Assembly (NCBI GenBank): GCA_017640725.1
Contig: JAEPQB010000003.1
Span: 310,001-374,000 of the forward strand
From: Kordiimonadaceae bacterium
GTDB lineage: Bacteria; Pseudomonadota; Alphaproteobacteria; Sphingomonadales; Kordiimonadaceae
Direction: 5' to 3'
DNA length: 64,000 bases
A program made the translations under genes and the position numbers. The notes beneath the pieces were generated by a model that ran no database searches, was not told the DNA's origin, and saw nothing but the letters and a program-made list of their open reading frames with translations. Below, one piece after another: positions 27,829-35,830 of the stretch (the first letter of the stretch is position 1; the number at the start of each line of letters is the position of its first letter).

Positions 27829-28937
27829 ATAACAATGCGTTGAATGTCCGAAGTGCCTTCATAAATCTGGCACACTTTTACGTCCCTGTAGATGCGCTCC
27901 ACCGGATACTCAGACAGATAGCCATATCCGCCCAATACCTGGATTGCGGCGGAACATATTTTTTCCGCTGTTTCACTGGCGAATAGTTTTGCCATGCAGG
28001 CTTCCTGCAGGCAGGGCTGCCCGGCGTCCTTCTTGGACGCTGCATCGAGCACCATCAGCTCAGCCGCTTTCAGTTCGGTTGCCATGTCGGCCAGACGGAA
28101 ACCAACGGCCTGATGGTCAATGATGGCCTGGCCAAACGTCTCACGCTCTTTTGCGTACGAAAGCGCATATTCATAGGCGGCTTTTGCCATACCAACAGAC
28201 TGCGCCGCGATACCAATGCGGCCTGTTTCCAGGTTCGAAAGTGCGATTTTGTAGCCTTCGCCTTCGGCGCCCAACAAGCATTCGGTTGGCACTTCCATGT
28301 CCTCAAAAACAATCTGGCACGTATCAGAGGATTTTTGGCCAAGCTTGTGTTCAACGCTCGCGACGGTGTAGCCGGGTGTGTCGGTTGGCACCAAAAACGC
28401 CGAAAGGCCTTTTTTGCCAGCGTCCGGGTCGGTGACAGCAAAGACAATCGCCACGCCCGCAATCTTCCCAGATGTGATGAACTGCTTGGTGCCATTGAGC
28501 TTCCAGCCGCTATTAGTACGCGCCGCGCGAGTTTTTAATTGCGACGCGTCAGAACCGGCTTGTGGCTCTGTCAGGCAAAAAGCGCCAATCATGTCACCGC
28601 GCGCAAGCGGTTTCAGGAACTGTTCTTTCTGCACCTCTGTGCCGTTGGCAAGAATAGCGGCGCAAACCGGTGCGTTGTTCACGCTCATGAGCGTGGACAG
28701 GCCGCCATCGCCGCCGGCTATTTCAATCAGCGCCAAAGCGTATGACATATAGTCTGTGGCGGCACCGTCCCATTCCTCGGGAACCGTCATACCCATCAAA
28801 CCGAGCGCGCCCATTTGGCGCAAGAAGTCCATGGGGACTTCGCCCGCTTTTTCCCAGTCAGCGGCGCGCGGCGCAATCTCGTCGCGAGCAAAAGCTCGCG
28901 CCATATCTTGAACCATCCGTTGTTCTTCGCTGAGCAT
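27804..28937 (-). CDS. acyl-CoA dehydrogenase
   Basis: This FAD enzyme introduces the alpha-beta double bond in acyl-CoA. Features are FCLTEPQAGSDAS and the flavin-binding WKLNGTKQFITSG in the middle beta domain, and the C-terminal catalytic base region QIYEGTSDIQRIVIQRQL (Glu in YEGT). The 377-aa length fits short/medium-chain enzymes. I take the ATG at 28937, seven bases after GGAG; another ATG two codons earlier is possible. It is 21 bases behind the thiolase and probably forms one operon with it. Confidence 0.93.
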   Translation of the reverse strand: MLSEEQRMVQDMARAFARDEIAPRAADWEKAGEVPMDFLRQMGALGLMGMTVPEEWDGAATDYMSYALALIEIAGGDGGLSTLMSVNNAPVCAAILANGTEVQKEQFLKPLARGDMIGAFCLTEPQAGSDASQLKTRAARTNSGWKLNGTKQFITSGKIAGVAIVFAVTDPDAGKKGLSAFLVPTDTPGYTVASVEHKLGQKSSDTCQIVFEDMEVPTECLLGAEGEGYKIALSNLETGRIGIAAQSVGMAKAAYEYALSYAKERETFGQAIIDHQAVGFRLADMATELKAAELMVLDAASKKDAGQPCLQEACMAKLFASETAEKICSAAIQVLGGYGYLSEYPVERIYRDVKVCQIYEGTSDIQRIVIQRQLKAS

Positions 28938-28958
28938 GACCATTCTCCGGGTTTTGTT

Positions 28959-30140
28959 TTAGGCGATTTCGATCGCGAGGGCTGTCGCTTCGCCGCCACC
29001 GATGCAAAGGCTTGCAACACCTTTGGAAAGTCCGCGTTTCTTGAGCGCGTTAATCAGCGTCACACAAATGCGAGTGCCGGACGCTCCAATTGGGTGCCCC
29101 AACGCACATGCGCCTCCGTTGACATTAACTTTGTCATGGCTGATGCCAAGTTCTTGCATCGCAGCCATTGGCACCACGGCAAAAGCTTCGTTAATTTCAA
29201 ACAGGTCAACGTCTTCCATGGTCCAACCCGCTTTCTCAACCACCTTTTTCATGGCAGTAACAGGCGCGGTTGTGAACCACTCTGGCTCGTGGGCGTGGCT
29301 TGCGTGCGCAACTACTGTTGCCAGTGGCGCAAGGTCGCGTTTCTGTGCTTCTGCATCTGACATCATCACAACTGCTGCGGCACCGTCTGAGATGGAGCTG
29401 GCGTTGGCTGCAGTTACCGTGCCGTCTTTTTTGAAAGCGGGGCGAAGGCCAGGGATCTTGTCCAGGCGGGCTTTCATGGGTTGTTCGTCCTGTGCCACCT
29501 CAACGTCGCCGCGACGGGATTTTACCAGTACTGGTGTCACTTCACCTTCAAAGCTGCCGTCCTCAATCGCACGCTGCGCCCGCTTCAATGACTCGATTGC
29601 GTAGGCGTCTTGTGCTTCGCGGCTAAATTGGTACCGCTCAGCACACAGTTCGGCAAAGTTGCCCATTGGGCCGCCTTCATAGGCATCTGTCAAACCATCA
29701 AACGCCATATGATCCACGAGTTGGCCGTTGCCAAACTTAATGCCTGTGCGGGCTGTTGGCATCATGTGCGGTGCTTGGGACATGCTTTCCATGCCGCCTG
29801 CAACAACAACGTCTGTGGAGCCAGCTTTAATGCTGTCATGGGCAAGCATCATGGATTTCATGCCAGAGCCACAAACTTTGTTAACTGTCACAGCGCCAGT
29901 GCCGTCAGGAATGCCGGCTTTTTTGCTGGCTTGGCGGGCAGGGGCCTGCCCTTGGCCGGCCGGCAGTACACAGCCCATGATGGTTTCATCAATTGTGTCG
30001 CCATCAACACCAGCGTTATTCATGGCAGCGGTGATTGCAGTGGCGCCCAGGTCTGATGCTGGTACAGATGAGATGTCACCCAAAAGGCCACCCATTGGCG
30101 TTCTGGCCATACCCACAATGACGATTTTTTCCTGAGACAT
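28959..30140 (-). CDS. acetyl-CoA acetyltransferase (thiolase)
   Basis: The nucleophile Cys is in VNKVCGSGMKSM near residue 90, the histidine in NGGACALGHPIGASG near 348 and the second cysteine in SLCIGGGEATA near 380, completing the Cys-His-Cys set of thiolase II. Length is 393 aa. With the acyl-CoA dehydrogenase downstream, it points to short-chain acyl-CoA or branched-chain breakdown or to acetoacetyl-CoA formation. Direction in the cell cannot be told. Confidence 0.94.
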   Translation of the reverse strand: MSQEKIVIVGMARTPMGGLLGDISSVPASDLGATAITAAMNNAGVDGDTIDETIMGCVLPAGQGQAPARQASKKAGIPDGTGAVTVNKVCGSGMKSMMLAHDSIKAGSTDVVVAGGMESMSQAPHMMPTARTGIKFGNGQLVDHMAFDGLTDAYEGGPMGNFAELCAERYQFSREAQDAYAIESLKRAQRAIEDGSFEGEVTPVLVKSRRGDVEVAQDEQPMKARLDKIPGLRPAFKKDGTVTAANASSISDGAAAVVMMSDAEAQKRDLAPLATVVAHASHAHEPEWFTTAPVTAMKKVVEKAGWTMEDVDLFEINEAFAVVPMAAMQELGISHDKVNVNGGACALGHPIGASGTRICVTLINALKKRGLSKGVASLCIGGGEATALAIEIA

Positions 30141-30307
30141 AAATCTCTCCTACTGAAGAAGAGCGCTGGGGAATGCGCCCGGACCGGCCCTCGAAACAGG
30201 GCATAATAATTTGCCGGGACAATGGCCAAAATGCCGCAGTTTCGCAAGTGATAATTGTTTGACCGAACGTGAAGGAACTCTATAACGGAGCGCGGAAGGA
30301 AAATACG

Positions 30308-30475
30308 ATGGAAAAGAAACCGACAGTAACCGGAATTTTGGTGTTTGTAGGCCTTCTTGGCGGTGTACTGGTTGGCACTTGGTTGCCATTTATCCCAAGC
30401 CTGGAAGCACTGGGTGGCGGCATCATCGGTGGTCTAGTCGGCTTTGCCATCGACAAGCGGAATAGCCGCGGATAA
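30308..30475 (+). CDS. small membrane protein with glycine-zipper (55 aa)
   Basis: The start MEKKPTV follows GGAAGG by eight bases, and the track ORF start 13 codons earlier has no such site. Two hydrophobic stretches are separated by a short Pro-containing turn (GILVFVGLLGGVLVGTWLPF and LGGGIIGGLVGFAI), rich in Gly spaced for helix packing, ending in a basic DKRNSRG tail. No family is recognised. It is divergent from the thiolase gene, and its 3' end faces the hydroxylase gene with eight bases between stops. Confidence 0.6.
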   Translation: MEKKPTVTGILVFVGLLGGVLVGTWLPFIPSLEALGGGIIGGLVGFAIDKRNSRG

Positions 30476-30492
30476 CGCCTGCATTATTCCGC
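30457..30492. terminator. inverted repeat across convergent stops at 30.5 kb
   Basis: GCGGAATA (30457-30464) and TATTCCGC (30485-30492) are perfect 8-base arms that enclose both stop codons. The 20-base loop and lack of a T-run make it a weak terminator. Confidence 0.35.
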
Positions 30493-31425
30493 AGGAACTA
30501 CTGCTTCTGAAGCCGCTGTGTTTGACGGCTTTTGCGCTTTTTTCCGCTCTAACCAAGCCTGCCGGATCATATCACTTGTCATACGGGACCCGTCGGGCGT
30601 CCAGCCGGGTGGTGCGAGCAAAAACAAGGCTCTGTCTTTCCACGTTTTAGCGGACCAGACGTCTTTGAAGATGCCTACCCATTCATGTGTCGCGACGCGC
30701 AGCGGATTGAAGGTGCCCAAATCTGTCACCAACCCATATCGGCACGCCTCTTCCTTTTCCTCTGGAATGAATGACCCAAACATGCGGTCCCAAACCATCA
30801 GTACGCCTGCATAGTTGGCATCCAAATAGCGGGGGTTATTGGCATGATGAACGCGGTGATGGCTTGGCGTATTGAATAAATATTCAAACCAGCGCGGCAT
30901 TTTGTCGATGGCTTCTGTATGGATCCAGAACTGATAAATGAGGTTCATACCTGAAACAAAAAACACGATTGCAGGTTCGATACCGAGCACGTAGAGCGGC
31001 ATGCTGAATAGAAGACCAGGTGTGAACTTGCCGGTCCATGTCTGTCGCAGGGCTGTCGACAGATTATAGTGCTGGCTCGAATGATGGATAACATGGGCCG
31101 CCCACATCCACCGCATGCGATGCCCCATGCGATGCACCCAATAGTAAGTGAAATCATCGAGGATGAAGGCAAGTACAAACACCCACAATGCAGCGCCCAT
31201 GTCAAAAATAGCAAAATTTTGCCAAACCCAATAGCCAAGTCCAACTGAAAGAGCCGCAGTTAGTGCGCCGGAGATTGTGCTGCCTAGCCCCATGATGAGA
31301 GACGTGAAGGTATCCTTGCCCTCAAAGCGTGACCGGCCAGTTTTCCAGCCGTAAATCATTTCGATTAAAACGAGCAGCACAAATGCAGGCACAGCAAGTT
31401 GAGTTGGGGCCGGTAAATCAAGCAT
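30484..31425 (-). CDS. sterol desaturase/fatty acid hydroxylase family membrane protein
   Basis: Three histidine clusters of the diiron membrane hydroxylases are present: HRMGHR...HVIHHSS around residues 95-115 and HRVHHANNP near 190. Four transmembrane segments flank them. The family hydroxylates or desaturates sterols, carotenoids or fatty acids, or (as alkylglycerol monooxygenase-like members) cleaves ether lipids; the substrate here is unknown. I take the ATG at 31425, which overlaps the stop of the preceding gene and suggests coupling; ATGs at 31440 and 31458 are possible. Confidence 0.88.
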   Translation of the reverse strand: MLDLPAPTQLAVPAFVLLVLIEMIYGWKTGRSRFEGKDTFTSLIMGLGSTISGALTAALSVGLGYWVWQNFAIFDMGAALWVFVLAFILDDFTYYWVHRMGHRMRWMWAAHVIHHSSQHYNLSTALRQTWTGKFTPGLLFSMPLYVLGIEPAIVFFVSGMNLIYQFWIHTEAIDKMPRWFEYLFNTPSHHRVHHANNPRYLDANYAGVLMVWDRMFGSFIPEEKEEACRYGLVTDLGTFNPLRVATHEWVGIFKDVWSAKTWKDRALFLLAPPGWTPDGSRMTSDMIRQAWLERKKAQKPSNTAASEAVVPAE

Positions 31426-31858
31426 GAGCGTGGTTTGCATCCTTTGCGGTCGTGTCATTCACTGCAGACAATAGGTTTGATACATCGTCCTCGCCTAGCG
31501 CTACAGTAAAAGAAGGCTGTGTGAAATCGTCGGTCACAAGGCTTAGTTTGCCATTTTCGAGGCGGAAATCCACCTCTGAAGTATCGGCATAGTGCCGCAC
31601 GACTACGCGGTCACCCAAAGCAGTAGCGGTTGCAATACCAAACCTGGCTTGGCCAAAAACGAAAATTGCATTTTTGTTGTCTTGGCTCAGATAGGTTTTG
31701 TCTGCACGGGCGTCCAACTCCGTGTCGGGACAGTAGCGGGCCACATTTCTGATGACACGGTCTTCTGTTAGTTCCGCCTTATTCGGATACAACCATCTGG
31801 CAATCAATGCCAAAATAACTATGGCCGCAAGCGAACCGCCAATTTGTACAAAGTCCAT
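31418..31858 (-). CDS. membrane-anchored protein of unknown function, partner of the hydroxylase
   Basis: A single N-terminal transmembrane helix (IGGSLAAIVILALIARWLY) precedes a 120-residue soluble domain of mixed alpha/beta look (NAIFVFGQARFGIATATALGDRVVVRHY). I do not recognise the family. Its 3' end overlaps the hydroxylase start, so the pair is likely made together. Confidence 0.65.
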   Translation of the reverse strand: MDFVQIGGSLAAIVILALIARWLYPNKAELTEDRVIRNVARYCPDTELDARADKTYLSQDNKNAIFVFGQARFGIATATALGDRVVVRHYADTSEVDFRLENGKLSLVTDDFTQPSFTVALGEDDVSNLLSAVNDTTAKDANHAHA

Positions 31859-31997
31859 GTCACTCTCCTGACATTAATTGAATGCATGATTGGCCAACGG
31901 TCAAGCTTCATATAAGGTGAGTAAACGCTATTTGTGCAATACAGTACCTCACCGAGCAGGAAACTTAAGTCTATATAAAGCAATGGGTTGGATCGAT

Positions 31998-32975
31998 ATG
32001 AACCGAGTTAAAGTGGCACTGGTATCTGCGGCGATTATGTTGTTTTCAAGCATGAATATACAGGCCGAAGAACCAATTGTGATCGCACACAGAGGGGCGA
32101 GCGGCTATTTGCCGGAACACACACTGGAAGCCTATAAACTCGGTATTGAGCAGGGTGCTGACTATATTGAGCCAGACTTGGTGATGACCAAAGACGGATT
32201 TCTTGTTGCGCGCCATGATATTTATCTCTCCACAACAACCAATGTCTCAAACAAACCAGAGTTTGCCGATCGCAAACGTACCATTGGTGATAAGACCGAC
32301 TGGTTTGTGATGGACTTCACTCTGGCTGAGCTAAAAACCCTTCGGGCAAGGCAACCATTTCCGGGTCGGGACAAGTCATTCGACGATCAATTGGAAATTG
32401 CGACGCTGGATGAAATTGTAGCGTTGGTTTTGGAGCAGCAGGCGGCGGGAACCACAGTTGGTCTTCATATTGAAATGAAGCGGCCAGACCTGTTTCAAGG
32501 CGCTGCTGGAGCCAGTTTGGCATCCAGGCTTTCCGGTGAATTTGCGCGCATTCTGGAAAATAAAATACCAATGTATTTTCAATGCTTTGACGGCAATTTT
32601 GTCCGGGAAATTGCCCCACTGACTGATGCACCTATCGTTTTGTTAGTGAGCGGAACTTACAACCAGCAAACCCAGTGGTTTGACTTGGGAATCAATCCTG
32701 ATGACTATTACGATTATGTTGACGGGTTTGGTCTCAATAAAGCGCTATTGTTCGATAGTAGTTTGAAGCCCAATGGGCTCGTGCAACGACTGCATCAAGC
32801 TGAAAAAGTCGTGCATATCTGGACGGCGCGCAACGATGCGCTGCCGGAGGGCGTTGAAACGCCTGAGCAAGAATTTAAGATGTTGTTTGCGACAGGAATT
32901 GACGGTGTGTTCACCGACTTCCCCGGCACAGCCGTCAAAATCAGGGCTGAAGTCGCCGACGCGAACACAAACTAG
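31998..32975 (+). CDS. glpQ: secreted glycerophosphodiester phosphodiesterase
   Basis: The motif VIAHRGASGYLPEHTLEAY near residue 32 holds the catalytic His and Glu, YIEPDLVMTKDG the metal-binding Glu/Asp and RHD the second catalytic His. GLHIEMKRP and FTDFPG complete the TIM-barrel GDPD fold. A signal peptide ends at IQA-EE, so the enzyme works in the periplasm and feeds glycerol-3-phosphate and alcohols into the cell. I start at ATG 31998, the natural signal-peptide start; the track ORF starts 36 codons earlier. Confidence 0.92.
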   Translation: MNRVKVALVSAAIMLFSSMNIQAEEPIVIAHRGASGYLPEHTLEAYKLGIEQGADYIEPDLVMTKDGFLVARHDIYLSTTTNVSNKPEFADRKRTIGDKTDWFVMDFTLAELKTLRARQPFPGRDKSFDDQLEIATLDEIVALVLEQQAAGTTVGLHIEMKRPDLFQGAAGASLASRLSGEFARILENKIPMYFQCFDGNFVREIAPLTDAPIVLLVSGTYNQQTQWFDLGINPDDYYDYVDGFGLNKALLFDSSLKPNGLVQRLHQAEKVVHIWTARNDALPEGVETPEQEFKMLFATGIDGVFTDFPGTAVKIRAEVADANTN

Positions 32976-32983
32976 GGGCAGCT

Positions 32984-33082
32984 ATGTTTGATTTGGCCAA
33001 AGCAATGATCGCCGCCGTATTTGCGATTATCATTTTGTATGTTGCGTCGCAGATGCTGTTCTCCGCCGTGGGCATTCAATAG
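32984..33082 (+). CDS. 32-aa single-pass membrane microprotein
   Basis: The frame starts at ATG 32984, eight bases after the glpQ stop, behind AGGGG with a five-base gap, and encodes MFDLAKAMIAAVFAIIILYV followed by ASQMLFSAVGIQ. It is one hydrophobic helix with almost no soluble part, too short for the ORF track. The ribosome site, position in the operon and hydrophobicity argue that it is translated. It might be a partner of the periplasmic phosphodiesterase or an unrelated membrane peptide. Confidence 0.55.
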   Translation: MFDLAKAMIAAVFAIIILYVASQMLFSAVGIQ

Positions 33083-33091
33083 CCACGGCGG
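33063..33091. terminator. hairpin over the end of the microprotein gene
   Basis: CCGCCGTGG and CCACGGCGG pair perfectly over 9 bp around an 11-base loop that contains the microprotein stop. It lies between convergent genes and has no T-run. Confidence 0.5.
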
Positions 33092-33119
33092 AACTCACTT
33101 TCGGGTAGGTCGCTTTTGA

Positions 33120-33767
33120 TTAGCTGGCGTCAGGCCATTTCCGCTCAAAAGGAAACGGCGTCTCGTCAGAAGCGAAACTCAAATAATCCAAAACATCATG
33201 GATGAAATTCGCTAGCTGCTTGATGATGCGCGTGAGGCTTGGGTTGGTTTCACCTGCAAAAATAGTGAAGATCACCTGTGTTGCAGCCAGGAAGAAGGCA
33301 ACCCAAAGCGCGGCCGAACCCAATACGCCAAAGAAGAACATCAGAAGTGCACGCGTCAGAATTTTGGGCCAGTCGCGTCCCTTCAAATCTTCCAATATTT
33401 GGGCTGATTGCTGACTGCCTGATTGCGAAGTGTTTTCTGTATTCATTGTGCTAGCTCCTGTAGTTTCCTCTTGTTGCGAAGCTTTTGGTTTAGCTTCTGT
33501 TTGTTTTGTGGCTGTCGCTTTTGCCGCAGTTGCTTTTGCGGCTGCTGCTTTTTTTGGTGCACTTGGCGTCGATTTGACTGCTTTGGCTTTCGAAGCCGTT
33601 GTTTTGGAAGCAGACGCCTTGCTTGCACTCGTTTTGCCGCGAGTGGTGGCCTTTGCCGCAGGTTTTTTGGCCGCGGCTGAGCCCGTTTTTGTTGTTTTGC
33701 GGCGGGCAGTTGTTTTCTTTGTGGTAGATGCAGCTGGTTTTTTTGTGCCGCCGGTTTCCTCGCTCAT
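33120..33767 (-). CDS. DUF4389 membrane protein with histone H1-like Lys/Ala tail
   Basis: The first 95 residues are Lys/Ala/Thr-rich (KKPAAKATTRGKTSASKA...), like the tails of bacterial histone H1-like proteins and of AlgP. The C-terminal 85 residues are a DUF4389 domain: WPKILTRALLMFFFGVLGSA, a transmembrane pair, then IIKQLANFIHDVLDYLSFASDETPFPFEKWP-like ending. A MNTENTS start at an inner ATG (codon 106) would give DUF4389 alone. The repeated GCAAAA-type codons make the tail prone to length change. Function is unknown; DUF4389 proteins sit next to lipases and hydrolases in some genomes. Confidence 0.75.
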   Translation of the reverse strand: MSEETGGTKKPAASTTKKTTARRKTTKTGSAAAKKPAAKATTRGKTSASKASASKTTASKAKAVKSTPSAPKKAAAAKATAAKATATKQTEAKPKASQQEETTGASTMNTENTSQSGSQQSAQILEDLKGRDWPKILTRALLMFFFGVLGSAALWVAFFLAATQVIFTIFAGETNPSLTRIIKQLANFIHDVLDYLSFASDETPFPFERKWPDAS

Positions 33768-33824
33768 GCTTTTCCTCGTAATGCTAAGGGCTTTCTTAGT
33801 ATTTGGGAGGGACTGTGCCGCACG

Positions 33825-35603
33825 TCAAGGGGTGGGGGGCTTGGCCCAGGGAAGTTTTCCGCGCACCATTTCTGACGCGTCAGAGCTTGAAACAGGCGCT
33901 GAATAATAAAAGCCCTGGGCAAACGCGAAACCCATTTCGGTAACCATGTCAATGTGATCCATGTCTTCCAGGCCCTCTGCAACCACTTCGTGGCCCAGAC
34001 TGCGCGCCAGCATGCCAATCATATCCAGTATTTTGTGCTGTGGATTGCCGCGCTCCAGCTGGTTGATAAAAACGCGGTCAATTTTGATGATGTCCATGGG
34101 AAACTGATGCAGATAATTAAGCGAAGAATATCCGGTGCCAAAGTCGTCAAGCGCGACTTTAACGCCTAGTGCCCTGATTTTCTTAAGAGTTTCGGAAATA
34201 CGTTCCGGGTTCGCCATGATTGAGCTCTCGGTGAGCTCAATGCGGAGCAAGTGACCAGGCAAATCGTATTTTTCAAGAACTTCTTCCACTACCTTGGCAA
34301 CATCGTCGCGTGCGAACTGAACACCAGAAACATTTACATTGATGGGGACCAGTCTGTCCTGACCAACTTCCATTTCCCAGTGCTTTAAGCAAGTGCAGGC
34401 GGCTTCAAACGCCCATCGACCCAGGGGCACAATAATGCCTGTTTCTTCGGCGAGCTGGATAAACTCTACGGGCGAGACAAAGCCATGATCTTTGTGTTTC
34501 CAGCGTGTAAGTGCCTCGAACCCATGCAGCTCAGCCGTGCGCACATCAATAATGGGCTGATAGTACAACTGGAGCTCTTCGCGCTCGACCGCACGGCGCA
34601 ACTCGGTTTCCAAATGGAATTGGGACCGTGCCTCCTGGTGCGATTCGCGCTGATAAATTTCCGTTCGTGCCTTACCTGCTAGCTTAGCTCGGTGCATCGC
34701 AAAATCAGCATCCCGGATCAAATCTTCAGGGTGGGTTGCACTTGAAATAGTGCTGGCAACCCCGATGGAGACGGACGTAAATACTTCATTGCCATCAAGG
34801 TCATAGGGTTGCCTCATCGCATCATGAATGCGTTCACATGTGCTGATAACCGACTCGATTGCCGTCATCCGGGGCACCAAAACCGCGAACTCGTCACCGG
34901 ATAGCCGCGCCAATATGTCGCCGCTGTCAATGCAGCGACGAAGTGTCGAAGCCATGGAAATTAAGAACCTGTCACCAGCACTATGACCAAAACTTTCGTT
35001 GATTTGCTGAAACCGGTCGATGTTCACAATCAGAACCGCGCAACCAAATGGCTGGTCGCTGCGCTGGCCGTTCATTACGGTTTCTTCGAGCTTGTTTCTG
35101 AACAACACACGATTCGGCTGGCCGGTGAGCGCATCATGGAAGGCATGATGCATAATATTTTTTTCGGCAAGCTTCTCTGCTGTGTGATCCTCGATCGTGC
35201 AGAGTATTTGGTAAGTGCCCAAAATATCATTGAAAATCGGTTTGAAGTGGCTGGTCAAATAGTGCTCGTGATTGTCGCGTGTCTTAATCCATTCCAACGT
35301 GGTCGCTTGCCGGCGGGACTGCGTTCTGCGAACAGAATCACAAAGCTTTTCCACATCTTTTTCACGCCAAACACTGCTGATGGCCAGAGGGAGGGCATCC
35401 TGATTGATGATGTCAAAAAGCGAAAGCGCTTGCGCGTTGGCTTCGCTGATCATCACTTCGCCGTCTTCTCGGACGTCAAAACAGATGACGCCAAAGGGCA
35501 GGGCTTCCAAAACCTGTGTGGCGTCTACCATTCTTGAGTTTGCTACCCTGTTTGGGCGATCAGATACGTGCGAGGACAAAACATTTGCCGCGGATTCTGA
35601 CAT
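33825..35603 (-). CDS. PAS-GGDEF-EAL cyclic-di-GMP protein
   Basis: Order: a PAS-like sensor at about residues 30-150, GGDEF at about 165-325 with the signature written LSGDEF, and EAL at about 345-585. The EAL set is intact: FEALTRW, INVNVSG, IELTES, DDFGTGYSS, IKIDRVF, VAEGLED. The SGDEF change is tolerated in some cyclases, so the GGDEF part may be active or act as a GTP sensor, but phosphodiesterase activity is the safer call. No transmembrane segment is seen. I use the ATG at 35603; a GTG 8 codons earlier is possible. Confidence 0.9.
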   Translation of the reverse strand: MSESAANVLSSHVSDRPNRVANSRMVDATQVLEALPFGVICFDVREDGEVMISEANAQALSLFDIINQDALPLAISSVWREKDVEKLCDSVRRTQSRRQATTLEWIKTRDNHEHYLTSHFKPIFNDILGTYQILCTIEDHTAEKLAEKNIMHHAFHDALTGQPNRVLFRNKLEETVMNGQRSDQPFGCAVLIVNIDRFQQINESFGHSAGDRFLISMASTLRRCIDSGDILARLSGDEFAVLVPRMTAIESVISTCERIHDAMRQPYDLDGNEVFTSVSIGVASTISSATHPEDLIRDADFAMHRAKLAGKARTEIYQRESHQEARSQFHLETELRRAVEREELQLYYQPIIDVRTAELHGFEALTRWKHKDHGFVSPVEFIQLAEETGIIVPLGRWAFEAACTCLKHWEMEVGQDRLVPINVNVSGVQFARDDVAKVVEEVLEKYDLPGHLLRIELTESSIMANPERISETLKKIRALGVKVALDDFGTGYSSLNYLHQFPMDIIKIDRVFINQLERGNPQHKILDMIGMLARSLGHEVVAEGLEDMDHIDMVTEMGFAFAQGFYYSAPVSSSDASEMVRGKLPWAKPPTP

Positions 35604-35745
35604 TTCTTGTCCCACGTGACCGTCCACTTTACCAACCCAACCAACTTGTGATTCAACCGAATGCCAAGAGTTTCGACTAAGCCGGTAAATATTTGGTAAA
35701 AAAGCGCGCCATTTTGTTAACTAATTCTCGATTTTTGACCGATGG

Positions 35746-35811
35746 CAAAAAAATTGGGGAAGGCAAGCCTTCCCCGAGATGACCACCCACAGGGACGGGT
35801 TAGTGGGTGGT
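35746..35811 (-). terminator. nrdJ terminator, double hairpin
   Basis: Read on the minus strand, ACCACCCAC/GTGGGTGGT (arms 35803-35811 and 35782-35790) comes first, then GGGGAAGGC/GCCTTCCCC (35767-35775 and 35756-35764) followed by AATTTTTTT. The second stem is a textbook terminator just past the nrdJ stop at 35831. Confidence 0.85.
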
Positions 35812-35830
35812 AGATACTTATAAAAACTCT

